A DNA stretch of 64,000 bases. Origin: an uncultured Pseudoxanthomonas sp. Lineage in GTDB: Bacteria > Pseudomonadota > Gammaproteobacteria > Xanthomonadales > Xanthomonadaceae. Location: positions 124,001-188,000 of the forward strand of contig CAMLGZ010000005.1 in NCBI GenBank assembly GCA_946479745.1, read 5' to 3'. Of this stretch, positions 19,017 through 27,807 are shown piece after piece. The notes beneath the pieces were generated by a model that saw nothing but the letters and a program-made list of their open reading frames with translations, was not told where the DNA came from and did not search any database. The first letter of the stretch is position 1. The number at the start of each line of letters is the position of its first letter. Both the position numbers and the translations under genes were made by a program.

Positions 19017-20255
19017 TCATGCCGCTTGCGGCGCAGCGGAGTGCTGGGTGGATCGCCGCTTCAGCAGGAATACCGCCACCAGCAGAAACCCCATCGGGAT
19101 CAGCGACAGATAGAACGCCGTCTGCCCGCCCAGGTGCGCGAACACCTGGCCGGTGATCAAGGAACCGGTGGTGCCGCCCAGTGCGGAGAACACCACGATC
19201 AACCCGGTCATCGCCGCATGCCGGGCCTTGGGCAACGCACTCAACACCACCGAATTGATCGCCGGATAGATCGGCGCCATGAACAGGCCGATCAACGGGA
19301 ACACGAACGCCACCGCCGGCGCGTGCCACCAGCCTTCCTGCGCGGGCGGCTGTACTTGCGCGGCCATCGGCAGCACCAGCAACACCAGGCCCGCCATCGC
19401 CACCAGACAGATGATCAGCAACCAGTGCCAAGGCAGGAAACGCAGCACCAGACCGGCGCCGAGACGTCCGACCGCGGTGGACGCGGCGAACAGACTGGCC
19501 AACTGCACACTGGTCACGGTGGACAGGTGCAGCACTTTGTTGTTGAAGGTCGGCAGCCAGGTATTGATGCCCTGCTCTATCAACACATAGAGGAAAGCCG
19601 ACACCAGGAACACGATCACCAACGGCAGCGCCAGCAACCGGAACAGATCGGCGAACGATTGCCCGGCGCCGGTGCGCGCGGCCCCTTCGTCGACGCGCGA
19701 AAACATGAGCAATGCGATCGTCACCGCACAGGCCGCCGCCAGCCACCAGTACACGTCCAGCCAGACCGGGTCGGTCGAACTGTCCTGCCGTCCCACGAAT
19801 GCGGCCAGTACCCAGGGCCAGGCCAACACGCCCAGCATGAAACAGCCTTCGATGAAGTTCATCAGGCTGGCGTGCGCCTTGTTGCCTTCGGTGAGCAGGC
19901 CGATGGTGGAATACACCGACATCTTCGCCAACGCAAAGCCGGCACCGACGGCGACCAGCATGACCTTGACCATCCAGAACGCGTTGGCCAGCGGCATCGC
20001 CACGCAAGCGGCGGCGACCAGGGTCAGGCCCAGCATCATGCTTTTCCGGTAACCGATACGCGGCAATAGCGAAGTCGCCACGAAGGCCACGGCTGCGATG
20101 GTCAGGTCTTTGAAGCCGTCGAGAAAGCTGGTGGCCTCTATGCTGGCCCCCAACGCATTCTGGCTCATCAGAATCAGGGTGCCGACGCTGTTGAGCAGCA
20201 TGGCGAAAATCACGTAAGTCAGGATCATCGCCAGGATCATGCGGCCACGGTTCAT
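19017..20255 (-). CDS. MFS transporter, probably for a sugar
   Basis: 412 residues and about 12 membrane segments. The family-like loop motif is weak, but DGFKDLTIAAVAFVATSLLPRIGYRKSMMLG between segments 2 and 3 shows the usual basic GYRKS turn. It lies between the TonB receptor and glycosidase-like genes, so the likely role is moving the imported oligosaccharide or its products across the inner membrane. ATG 20255 has a GGAG six bases upstream; the upstream open frame is not coding. Confidence 0.8.
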   Translation of the reverse strand: MNRGRMILAMILTYVIFAMLLNSVGTLILMSQNALGASIEATSFLDGFKDLTIAAVAFVATSLLPRIGYRKSMMLGLTLVAAACVAMPLANAFWMVKVMLVAVGAGFALAKMSVYSTIGLLTEGNKAHASLMNFIEGCFMLGVLAWPWVLAAFVGRQDSSTDPVWLDVYWWLAAACAVTIALLMFSRVDEGAARTGAGQSFADLFRLLALPLVIVFLVSAFLYVLIEQGINTWLPTFNNKVLHLSTVTSVQLASLFAASTAVGRLGAGLVLRFLPWHWLLIICLVAMAGLVLLVLPMAAQVQPPAQEGWWHAPAVAFVFPLIGLFMAPIYPAINSVVLSALPKARHAAMTGLIVVFSALGGTTGSLITGQVFAHLGGQTAFYLSLIPMGFLLVAVFLLKRRSTQHSAAPQAA

Positions 20256-20378
20256 CGACGACTCCAGGCCGCCGGCAGGGCGGCCGTTACATGCCAAATA
20301 ACGGCATCCCGGCGCACCGGGATGCCTTCTCTATCCTCCCGCGATCGGGAGGAGCAGCGTCTTCTCAGCCTTGCAGGC

Positions 20379-22970
20379 TTACCAGCTGTACTTGGCCTGG
20401 AAATTGACCTCGCGGCCTTCCATCGGACGCGCCAACAATACGCCGCCGGCGCTGGCCGCAGAACCGAAGATGCGCGAATTGCTCTCGGTCAGGCCCAGTT
20501 CGTTGGTCATGTTGGTGCCGCGCAGATTGAACTGCCAGTTCTCGCCGACGTTGGAGGTCACGCCGAAGTCCACGGTGTGGTACGAACCCAGCTGCTGCAG
20601 GCCGGACTGGTCCTGGGTGTGGTCGCCGACGTGGGTATAGGTCACGTACGGGGTGATGTCGCCCCAGCCGAACACGAACTTGTAGCTGGGCGTGAACATG
20701 AAGCGCAGTTTGGGCTGGCGTTGCAGCTGCTGGCCTTCGATCGGCGCGCACTGATCCTCGTCGTTGATGTCCTGGTAGGGAAGGCAGGCGTTGAAGTCCG
20801 TGTATTCGCCGTCCAGGTAATTGGCCACCAGTTGCAGGCGCAGATTCTCGGTTGGGGTCAGCGCCCCGATGAAGTTGACGCCGACAGAATCGGAGCCGTA
20901 GATGAACGGCGGCAATTGATTTCCGTTCGCGTCTTCCAGCGGTACGCCCGCGCCATCGGTAGCGGTGTACTGCAGGCCGCTGAATACCCGGCGGTAGGCG
21001 CTGATATCGGCGTACAGCAGCTCGGATTGGTATTTGAAGCCGACTTCGTAGTTGCGGATCTTCTGGATCGGCGGCGTGTTGCCGGTGGTGCTGCCGCGGA
21101 TGCCGTTGTCGAAGTCAAGGAAGTGGCCGCCGGTATTGACGCGCCCGTACATCGACATATGGTCGTTGAACGAATAGTTGGCGCCTGCGGTGAAGGCCGG
21201 ATGGCTCTTCTTGTATTCGGTCTTCGCATAAGTACCGTTGCACATCTCGACGTTGTTGTCGTAGAGAGTGCTCGGGTCGCCATCGAGTCCGCCCGCACCC
21301 GGATTCACAGCGCTACGGTTGCAAACGTTGTTGGTCGCGTCCTGATTCTCCAGACGGCCGGAGAGATCCAGCAACCAATTGCCGACGCGCCAGGAGTCGG
21401 ACAGGTATAGCGCCATGTTGGTGGCGCTGCCATGTTGGGCGATGTGAAAACCGCCGAAGTCGGCGAAACCCTGACCGTCGGTGCGCTGGTAGGTCTGGCC
21501 GTCCGTGCCGACATAGCTGACCGTAATCGGTGTGGCATTCGGCGTATTGCTCATCAGCATCTGGTTGCCGAGCGACCACCTGTCGTCCATGGTGTAGTGG
21601 TTGATGTAGAAACCGATGGTTAGCGTATTGCCTTCGAACAGCTCCTTGCTCAGGCGGAAGTCGTTGTTGAAGCTCTTCAGATGCTTGTGGATATGCCACC
21701 AGCCCTGCTGGATCACGCTCTGGTCCAGGGGCACCGCGTCGCCGCCGACATAGGTGGCAACGGCGGTACCGGGTGCCGGATTCGTCGGCGAGACGCCGGT
21801 GCTTGTGAAACCACCAGGCGTACCCGCGGTGTAGATCATGTCGTTCAACGTCGCCGGGTTGTTGCCGGAGAACAGCGCGTTGGTATCCACGTCGCCGTCG
21901 TTGAACAGGAACTTGTCGCTGATAGACCAGCCGTTGTCGAAACTGAAGTCGAAGTTGCCGCCGACGAAAGCCATGTCCGCGCCACGGCCGTCGGCCAGAT
22001 CGGCATCCTTAGGGCCGCCCGGATAGGTGGGCAGGCGCACATGCTGGATCGCACGGCTGTAGTAGGTGTCGGTGAGCGGATCGAAGCCGGGATATTCGCT
22101 GAAGCTGTCCGTGCCGGTCTGGATCAGCGGAATCGGAGTGATGAACTGGTTCTTGTCGTTGAGGTAGCGCGCGTACAGGACCATCGTGCCCTTGTCGAAA
22201 TCGTGCGCCAGGGTCGCGGTCAGCTGGCCGCCTTCATCGGCCTTGAAGCCGGGCGCACGCACGCCGTCCGAAGTGCGCCAGAAACCGCCAACGCTGCCGT
22301 ACCAGCCTTCGGCGATCTTGAAACCGGAAAAACCATCCAGACGGTACAGGCCTTCGTCGCCGTAGGTCACGCCGACGCTTCCGGTGGGCTCTTCGGTGCC
22401 GGTTTTCAGGAAGAAGTTGGCGGTCGCGCCCATCTGGCCATCGGCGAACACCACCGACGGACCGCCCTGCAGGATTTCGACCGACTCGATAGTGTCGTCG
22501 AGGCGCATCAGCGTCGTGGTTTCGAAGAACGACAGCGTGGGCATGCCGTACACCGGCGATCCCATCAACAAGGTGGAGAAGTAAGGCGCATCGCCGCCGC
22601 CGGGGAAGCCGGCGATCTCGATGTTGGCGCCGGTCTGGCCGCCGGTGGATTCAGGCCACATGCCGGGAGATATCTTCAACAGATCGGCCGTGCTTTTGGG
22701 ATTGGCCTGTTTGATCTGCTCGGCATTGGCGGTGACGATGTTGTAGCTGGCCTCGATTTTCTTGACGCCGCCAGCCGCGCTGCCGGTGACGACCACCGTG
22801 TCCAGCGTGGTGGCTTGCTGCTGGCTGGGGGCCGGCTGTTCGGGAGCCGGCTGTTCTGCGGGGGCCGGCTGCTCCGCTGGGGCGGCCTCCTGGGCCTGGG
22901 AAAGTGCCGGCGCCAGGGCTGCGGCGATGGCTACGGACAGTGCGTAACGGATCAGTGTTGTCTGTTGCAT
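20379..22970 (-). CDS. TonB-dependent outer-membrane receptor of the carbohydrate locus
   Basis: 863 residues. Signal peptide, then an unusual Pro/Ala/Glu/Gln-rich spacer of repeated EQPAP units (residues about 30-50), the TonB box region (TLDTVVVTGSA), the plug domain, and a 22-strand barrel ending in an aromatic residue (FQAKYSW). The gene is flanked by sugar genes and preceded by the GH65 fusion, so it is inferred to import the oligosaccharide that the locus degrades. ATG 22970 has a perfect GGAGG seven bases upstream. No STN signalling domain is present, in contrast to the receptor at 41945. Confidence 0.92.
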   Translation of the reverse strand: MQQTTLIRYALSVAIAAALAPALSQAQEAAPAEQPAPAEQPAPEQPAPSQQQATTLDTVVVTGSAAGGVKKIEASYNIVTANAEQIKQANPKSTADLLKISPGMWPESTGGQTGANIEIAGFPGGGDAPYFSTLLMGSPVYGMPTLSFFETTTLMRLDDTIESVEILQGGPSVVFADGQMGATANFFLKTGTEEPTGSVGVTYGDEGLYRLDGFSGFKIAEGWYGSVGGFWRTSDGVRAPGFKADEGGQLTATLAHDFDKGTMVLYARYLNDKNQFITPIPLIQTGTDSFSEYPGFDPLTDTYYSRAIQHVRLPTYPGGPKDADLADGRGADMAFVGGNFDFSFDNGWSISDKFLFNDGDVDTNALFSGNNPATLNDMIYTAGTPGGFTSTGVSPTNPAPGTAVATYVGGDAVPLDQSVIQQGWWHIHKHLKSFNNDFRLSKELFEGNTLTIGFYINHYTMDDRWSLGNQMLMSNTPNATPITVSYVGTDGQTYQRTDGQGFADFGGFHIAQHGSATNMALYLSDSWRVGNWLLDLSGRLENQDATNNVCNRSAVNPGAGGLDGDPSTLYDNNVEMCNGTYAKTEYKKSHPAFTAGANYSFNDHMSMYGRVNTGGHFLDFDNGIRGSTTGNTPPIQKIRNYEVGFKYQSELLYADISAYRRVFSGLQYTATDGAGVPLEDANGNQLPPFIYGSDSVGVNFIGALTPTENLRLQLVANYLDGEYTDFNACLPYQDINDEDQCAPIEGQQLQRQPKLRFMFTPSYKFVFGWGDITPYVTYTHVGDHTQDQSGLQQLGSYHTVDFGVTSNVGENWQFNLRGTNMTNELGLTESNSRIFGSAASAGGVLLARPMEGREVNFQAKYSW

Positions 22971-23039
22971 GGGTGTTCCCTCCACTCTTGTTTAGACAGG
23001 TTGGTTGCGGATCCATCGCGGCTCTGCGGCCTCGTACGG

Positions 23040-26000
23040 TCAGGTTGAAACGAAATCCTCCAGCTTCAATGCGGCTATATCCGGCAGCACGGCGTCGGCC
23101 TGGCCGAGCGCGTGCGCGTCGCCGATGCCGATGGCGGGCATGCCGGCGGCGTGGATGGCGACGATGCCGGCGGCGGCGTCTTCCACGCCGATGCAGCGTT
23201 CCGGCGCAACGCCCAGTTCGCGGGCGACGGTCAGGAATATTTCCGGATCCGGTTTGGCGCGCGCGATCTTCCCGGCATCGGCGATGTAGTCGAAACGGTC
23301 TTCGATGCCGAGTTTGCGCAGCAGCGCGGGCGCGTTGCGGCTGGCCGAAGCGAGCCCGAGCTTGAGCCCGGCCGCGCGCGCGGTTTGCAGCAGTTCGCGC
23401 ACGCCGGGGAACAGATCCTGGGGGCCGAAATTCTCGATCTCCGCCACGTAGTAGCCGTTCTTGCGTTCGGCCAGCGCGCGTTTGGCTTCGGCGTTGAACG
23501 GGCCCGCGGCGCTTTCCAGAATGATGTCCAGCGACGCGGCGCGGTCCACGCCTTTCAGGCGTTCATTGGTCTGCAGATCGAAGGGCACGTCGATTTCGTC
23601 GGCCAGCCGCTTCCATGCCCGGTAGTGGCTGTGGGCAGTGTCGGTGAGTACGCCGTCCAGATCGAAAATCAAGGCCTGGAATTGACGGGGAAACACTGCA
23701 GCGGTCGTTTCCGGCGCCAGCGCCAGCGTCTGTGCCCGGCCGGGTTGCAGTTCCAGCGCGCGGCCGGCGTGATGAATGGTCAGCGCTTCGCCGTCGCGCA
23801 GAACGTAAGTGGCACCGGCCCTGGAAACATCCACACGCAGACTGCGACCGCGCCAGCGCAGGTTGAAGCCGTAGCCCTTCCACGCCTGCGGCAGGCTGGG
23901 CGCGAAATGCAGTTGCGATTCGCGCACGCGCAGTCCGCCGAATCCCTGCACCAACCCCAGCCAGCTGCCGGCCATGGCGGCCATGTGCACGCCGTGGTCG
24001 GTATTGCGATGCAGATCGTCCAGGTCTACCCGTACGCTGTCGTGGAAATAGCGCCAGGCCTTGTCCGCATGGCCGACTTCGCCGGCGAGGATGCCGAATA
24101 CCGGCGCGGACAAGGTGGAATCGTGGGTAGTGACGGCTTCGTAATAATCGAAACTGCGGCGCTTGCGCGCCGGCTCGATGTCATCGCCCGCCAGCACCAG
24201 CGCCATCACCACGTCTGCCTGCTTGCAGATCTGATGGCGGTACAGGGTGAGCGGGTGGTAGTCGAGCAGCAGCGGGCGGTGTTCACCACTGGCTGCGTGT
24301 AACGGGAACGGCCACCGCGGCTTGTCCAGGAATCCGTCATCCTGTTCGAAGATACCCAGCGCAGCGTCATAGGGCAGGTACATCGCATCGGCGGCGCGTT
24401 GCCACAGCTCCACTTCCTGCGCTTCCAGGTGCAGATGCGCGGACAATTCGCGCATCCGCTGCGGGCGTTCCCCCGACAGCCAGCGCCAGGTGGCGACTGC
24501 GCAGCGCAGGTGCCGCTGGGCCATGCGGTTGGTGTAGTAGTTGTTGTTGACCAGTGTCGTGTATTCGTCCGGCCCAGTGACTTCATGGATGCAGAAGGCA
24601 CCCCCGCGCCGCGGGTTGAAGTGCCCGGCCTGCGGCCAGATGCGCGCGGTCTCGAACAGCATTTCCGCGCCGGCCTGGTCCAGGAAATCCAGGTCGTCGC
24701 TGCTCTCCAGATACAGCCCGATGCCGTAGGCGATGGCGGCATTGATGTGGTACGCCGCCGAACCGCTGGGGTAATGCGCGGAGCCTTCGCCGCCGTCGAT
24801 GGTGCGCCAAGGGTACAGCGCGCCGACCGGATGGTTCATTTCGCGTGCATGCGCGCGTGCTGCTTCCAGCGTACGGTAGCGATAGAGCAACATGGCTCGC
24901 GCCACTTCCGGCGCAGTGAAAGCCATCACCGGCAACACGAAGGCTTCGGTATCCCAGAAGCAATGACCTTCGTAGCCTTCGCCCGTCAGTCCCTTCGCCG
25001 CGGTGCCATCGACGCCGTTGCGCCCTGCCGACTGCAGCAGGTGGAACAGATTGAAACGCAGCGCCTGTTCGGTCGCCGCGTCGCCGTCGATGGACAGCTC
25101 GGCGTGGCGCCAGAACGCCGCCAGCGCATCGGCCTGATCGGCCGCCAGTGTGTCGAAACCCGCTTCGGCCGCTTCCCGCAACGCCGCCTGCAAGCGATCC
25201 TCGCGCCGGGTCGCATCGCCATCGACGGCGTAGGCCACGAACTTTTCCAGAGTCACGGCGCGGCCCGGTTGCAGCGAACCGTGAAAACGCTGCTCGACGC
25301 GCGCGCCTTGCGCTTGCGCCTCCACGAAAGACAGGTCATCGGCCGCAAAGCGCTGCGTCTGTCCGCAGGTCAGCTCGATTCCGCTGCCCGAAGCGCGCTG
25401 CGACAATTGCGCGCCGCTTGCGTCCGCCTGCAGTCCGAAGGTTTCCATGCCCTGCCCGCCGGACACGCCGATGCGCGGGTCGTCGCCTTGTTCGACCGCC
25501 TGGCGTCCGCCCTCGATAAAGGAAACCAGCGTCACCGGGCCTTCGTAGTCCAGCGAAGCGACGCTGAAACGTATCGCCAGCAGCGCCGGCTGCGTGAGCG
25601 GCACCACGCGTTCGGCATGGATCTCGATACGGTGGCCTTCGCTGGTTCTGATCCGCAGGCGCCGATCGAGCGCGCCGCGCCGCAGATCGAGCGAGCGCTC
25701 GAACTGCAGCCATTCGGCCTGATCCAGGCGCACTCGCCGGTCGCCCAGCCATAGAGCGATGCCTTTGCCTTCGGCCACCGGCACGCGCGTGTCCGTGCTG
25801 CGCGCGAAGCCGGACAAGCGTTCGTGATAGTGGATCGGGTTCTTTTCGAACACCGCCGCCAGGAAGCTGCCGTCGCTGGGACTGTCGTCTTCCTCGAAAC
25901 CGCCGCGCACGCCCAGCGATCCATTGGCCAGCGCGAACAGGCTTTCATCGCGCGCCCGCTGCGAGGGCTCGCAGGTGGTTTGCCGCAGGCGCCAGGGATC

Positions 26001-26057
26001 GAGAGGTGCCTGCGCGCCTTCTTGCGTCCGACCTGTGTCCTGGATTGCATCCGCCAC
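23040..26057 (-). CDS. Fusion of GH65 disaccharide phosphorylase and beta-phosphoglucomutase
   Basis: 1005 residues, two enzymes in one chain. Residues about 25-770 are a GH65 inverting phosphorylase: FWDTEAF (367-373) and HEVTGPDEYTTL with the general acid Glu498 (GPDEY). Residues 793-1005 form a HAD-family beta-phosphoglucomutase: nucleophile Asp799 and Asp801 in FDLDGVLTD, the substrate motif RLKGVDRAASL, and KPDPEIFL. Together they would convert an alpha-glucobiose plus phosphate to glucose and beta-glucose 1-phosphate, then to glucose 6-phosphate. Maltose, trehalose, kojibiose and nigerose are all possible substrates. Start is GTG 26057 with GGAG eight bases upstream. A tandem operator lies 71-96 bases upstream of the start codon. 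Confidence 0.9.
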   Translation of the reverse strand: MADAIQDTGRTQEGAQAPLDPWRLRQTTCEPSQRARDESLFALANGSLGVRGGFEEDDSPSDGSFLAAVFEKNPIHYHERLSGFARSTDTRVPVAEGKGIALWLGDRRVRLDQAEWLQFERSLDLRRGALDRRLRIRTSEGHRIEIHAERVVPLTQPALLAIRFSVASLDYEGPVTLVSFIEGGRQAVEQGDDPRIGVSGGQGMETFGLQADASGAQLSQRASGSGIELTCGQTQRFAADDLSFVEAQAQGARVEQRFHGSLQPGRAVTLEKFVAYAVDGDATRREDRLQAALREAAEAGFDTLAADQADALAAFWRHAELSIDGDAATEQALRFNLFHLLQSAGRNGVDGTAAKGLTGEGYEGHCFWDTEAFVLPVMAFTAPEVARAMLLYRYRTLEAARAHAREMNHPVGALYPWRTIDGGEGSAHYPSGSAAYHINAAIAYGIGLYLESSDDLDFLDQAGAEMLFETARIWPQAGHFNPRRGGAFCIHEVTGPDEYTTLVNNNYYTNRMAQRHLRCAVATWRWLSGERPQRMRELSAHLHLEAQEVELWQRAADAMYLPYDAALGIFEQDDGFLDKPRWPFPLHAASGEHRPLLLDYHPLTLYRHQICKQADVVMALVLAGDDIEPARKRRSFDYYEAVTTHDSTLSAPVFGILAGEVGHADKAWRYFHDSVRVDLDDLHRNTDHGVHMAAMAGSWLGLVQGFGGLRVRESQLHFAPSLPQAWKGYGFNLRWRGRSLRVDVSRAGATYVLRDGEALTIHHAGRALELQPGRAQTLALAPETTAAVFPRQFQALIFDLDGVLTDTAHSHYRAWKRLADEIDVPFDLQTNERLKGVDRAASLDIILESAAGPFNAEAKRALAERKNGYYVAEIENFGPQDLFPGVRELLQTARAAGLKLGLASASRNAPALLRKLGIEDRFDYIADAGKIARAKPDPEIFLTVARELGVAPERCIGVEDAAAGIVAIHAAGMPAIGIGDAHALGQADAVLPDIAALKLEDFVST

Positions 26058-26112
26058 GCGTCACACTCCGATTTCTTTTGTCTGCTTCCGGTGGCAATAC
26101 CGGCGGGGAGGC

Positions 26113-26141
26113 AAGCTAGGAAGCATTGTTATCGATGTCAA
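26113..26141 (-). promoter_or_regulatory. Sigma-70-type promoter of the GH65 fusion gene
   Basis: On the minus strand a perfect TTGACA (26141-26136) is followed after 17 bases by TAGCTT (26118-26113), a weak -10 match. It lies 56-84 bases upstream of the GTG start and is overlapped by the operator palindromes. Predicted from spacing and consensus only. Confidence 0.55.
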
Positions 26142-26153
26142 GTTATCGATAAC
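26128..26153. promoter_or_regulatory. Tandem LacI-family operators
   Basis: GTTATCGATAAC (26142-26153) is a perfect 12-base palindrome, and GTTATCGATGTC (26128-26139) is a second, imperfect copy with centres 14 bases apart. The first abuts and the second overlaps the -35 element of the fusion gene, a classic repression arrangement. The adjacent LacI-family gene is the obvious ligand. A half-site with partial second arm, GTACCCGATAAC, lies 6 bases upstream of that regulator's own start (27355-27366). Confidence 0.7.
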
Positions 26154-26334
26154 AAATAGAAGATCCATCACTCCGCATTCACGGCCCGAGAGCCGGTGTA
26201 ATTCGGAATACTCACGCAGTGGATAACAATTTCTTTATGAAACAGAGGCTTGGATCAGCCGCAGCGAGCCGTGAAGGCGACGTGTTGTTCAAAGGGCCAT
26301 CGCGCAATCGCTGCAACGCAGCAGACAACCGCGC

Positions 26335-27348
26335 TCAAGTGGCGCGCAGCACCAGGTGGGTGGGCAGAGTTTCGGACGTGGCCGGCTGACCCTCGATCAG
26401 GGTCCGGATCTTGCGGGCCAGCAGTACGCCTGCATCGATGAAGTTCTGGTGCACCGAGCTCAATGGCGGGACGTAGGTGGCACCCAGCGGGGTGTCGTCG
26501 TAGCCGATCACCGACACGTCCTCGGGCACCCGCCGCCCGCATTCGATCAGGGCGCGGATGGCGCCAATGGCCAGCAGATCGCTGGCGGCGAACAGGGCAT
26601 CGATCTGCGGATGCTCTTTCAGCAACGCGTGCACCGCTTCGGCACCGGCGGTGACGGTGAAACTGGAGACCATGGGAGTGAACGGCGTGATGCCGTACTT
26701 GGCCAGGGTTTCGGCGAATCCCTCCAGCCGCTCGGCGAACTCGGCGTGCGCCGGATCGCCCAGGAACACCGGCCGGCTGCGGCCCAGCGCCAGGAATCTT
26801 TCCGCCGCCAGCGCCCCGCCGCGGCGATTATCGCTGCCGACCACCACGTGCGACTCATGCCGGCTGACCGCGCCCCATACCACCATCGGCCGGCCCCAGC
26901 CCTGCACCTCGTGCATCGCGTCCTCATGCGCGCCCTGCCCCAGCAGGATCACGCCGTCGGCCGCCTGCACATGGGACAGCGCGCCGCCCTGCAGGGACGT
27001 CAGCAATACGCTGTAGCCGGAAGAAGTGAGCTCCTGGGTGATGCCGCCCAGCAAGTCCAGCGGATAAGGCCCGGACATCTGCCGCTCAAGGGTGGGCTTC
27101 ATTTCCACCACCACGGCCACGGTCATGCTGCGGCGCAGGCGCAGGTTGCGCGCGCTGACATTGAAGGCGTAGCCGTATTGGCGCGCGATTTCGGCGATAC
27201 GGACGCGGGTTTCCGGATTGACCAGAGGGCTGTCGCGCAGCGCGCGCGATACCGTGATGGCGGAGACGCCAGCGATCTTGGCCAAATCGGCCATGGTCGG
27301 ACTGTCGCTCTTTCTGCCGTCGGCAGGATCGTACTTGGAGGGACGCAT
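26335..27348 (-). CDS. LacI-family transcriptional repressor of the carbohydrate locus
   Basis: 337 residues. N-terminal helix-turn-helix (TMADLAKIAGVSAITVSRAL, residues about 18-37) with the hinge helix region, then a periplasmic-binding-protein-like effector domain (DALFAASDLLAIGAIRAL, VSVIGYDDTPLGA). It is transcribed in the same direction as the GH65 fusion and ends 277 bases before it. The intervening region holds the tandem GTTATCGATAAC operators, so it very probably represses the fusion and downstream transport genes until its sugar ligand binds. The ligand is unknown. Confidence 0.9.
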   Translation of the reverse strand: MRPSKYDPADGRKSDSPTMADLAKIAGVSAITVSRALRDSPLVNPETRVRIAEIARQYGYAFNVSARNLRLRRSMTVAVVVEMKPTLERQMSGPYPLDLLGGITQELTSSGYSVLLTSLQGGALSHVQAADGVILLGQGAHEDAMHEVQGWGRPMVVWGAVSRHESHVVVGSDNRRGGALAAERFLALGRSRPVFLGDPAHAEFAERLEGFAETLAKYGITPFTPMVSSFTVTAGAEAVHALLKEHPQIDALFAASDLLAIGAIRALIECGRRVPEDVSVIGYDDTPLGATYVPPLSSVHQNFIDAGVLLARKIRTLIEGQPATSETLPTHLVLRAT

Positions 27349-27386
27349 GCGCCAGTACCCGATAACACTTCAGCATGAAACAGATC

Positions 27387-27758
27387 CTAGTCTCGCACGC
27401 GGCTGGCTTCATAGCGCGTTATGTGCGTTTCCAGCGGGGTCGAAGCGATCGCCGCGGCCACCGTGGGCTGCAGCAGCGCGTCGAGTCCGCGGAAACGCAG
27501 ACAGCTCTTGCCCTTGTCCAGCTTCAGGCCGACGGCGGCATAGGCGACGCGCAGGTCGCGCTTGATCTGCGAATCGCCATACGCGCACATCAGGTACAGC
27601 GTGCAGCTGTTCTTCCGCGTGGCCAGCGCGGCGTATATCAAGGGTTGCTTGTTGAAGGTGACCGGATAACGCGACAGCAGGATCACCCAGCCGATCATTC
27701 CCCAATGCATGCCTTCCACGTAGCCCTCTGGCAGAGAGGCGATGCCCAAACCGGCCAT
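27387..27758 (-). pseudogene. 5'-truncated DUF1801 protein gene
   Basis: The recognisable part begins LPEGYVEGMHWGMIGWVILL and continues with PLIYAALATRKNSCTLYLMC and KSCLRFRGLDAL, matching the DUF1801 (YdhG-like) domain. Family members normally have about 30-35 further residues before this point; here they are missing and replaced by unrelated sequence running back to the FAD-protein stop at 27808. ATG 27758 would give a 123-residue remnant. Probably a decayed gene, though a shortened active protein cannot be excluded. Confidence 0.6.
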
Positions 27759-27807
27759 ATTCTGCCGACACGGATCAGATGCCGGCATGCACCGCTTCTG
27801 CGACTGC

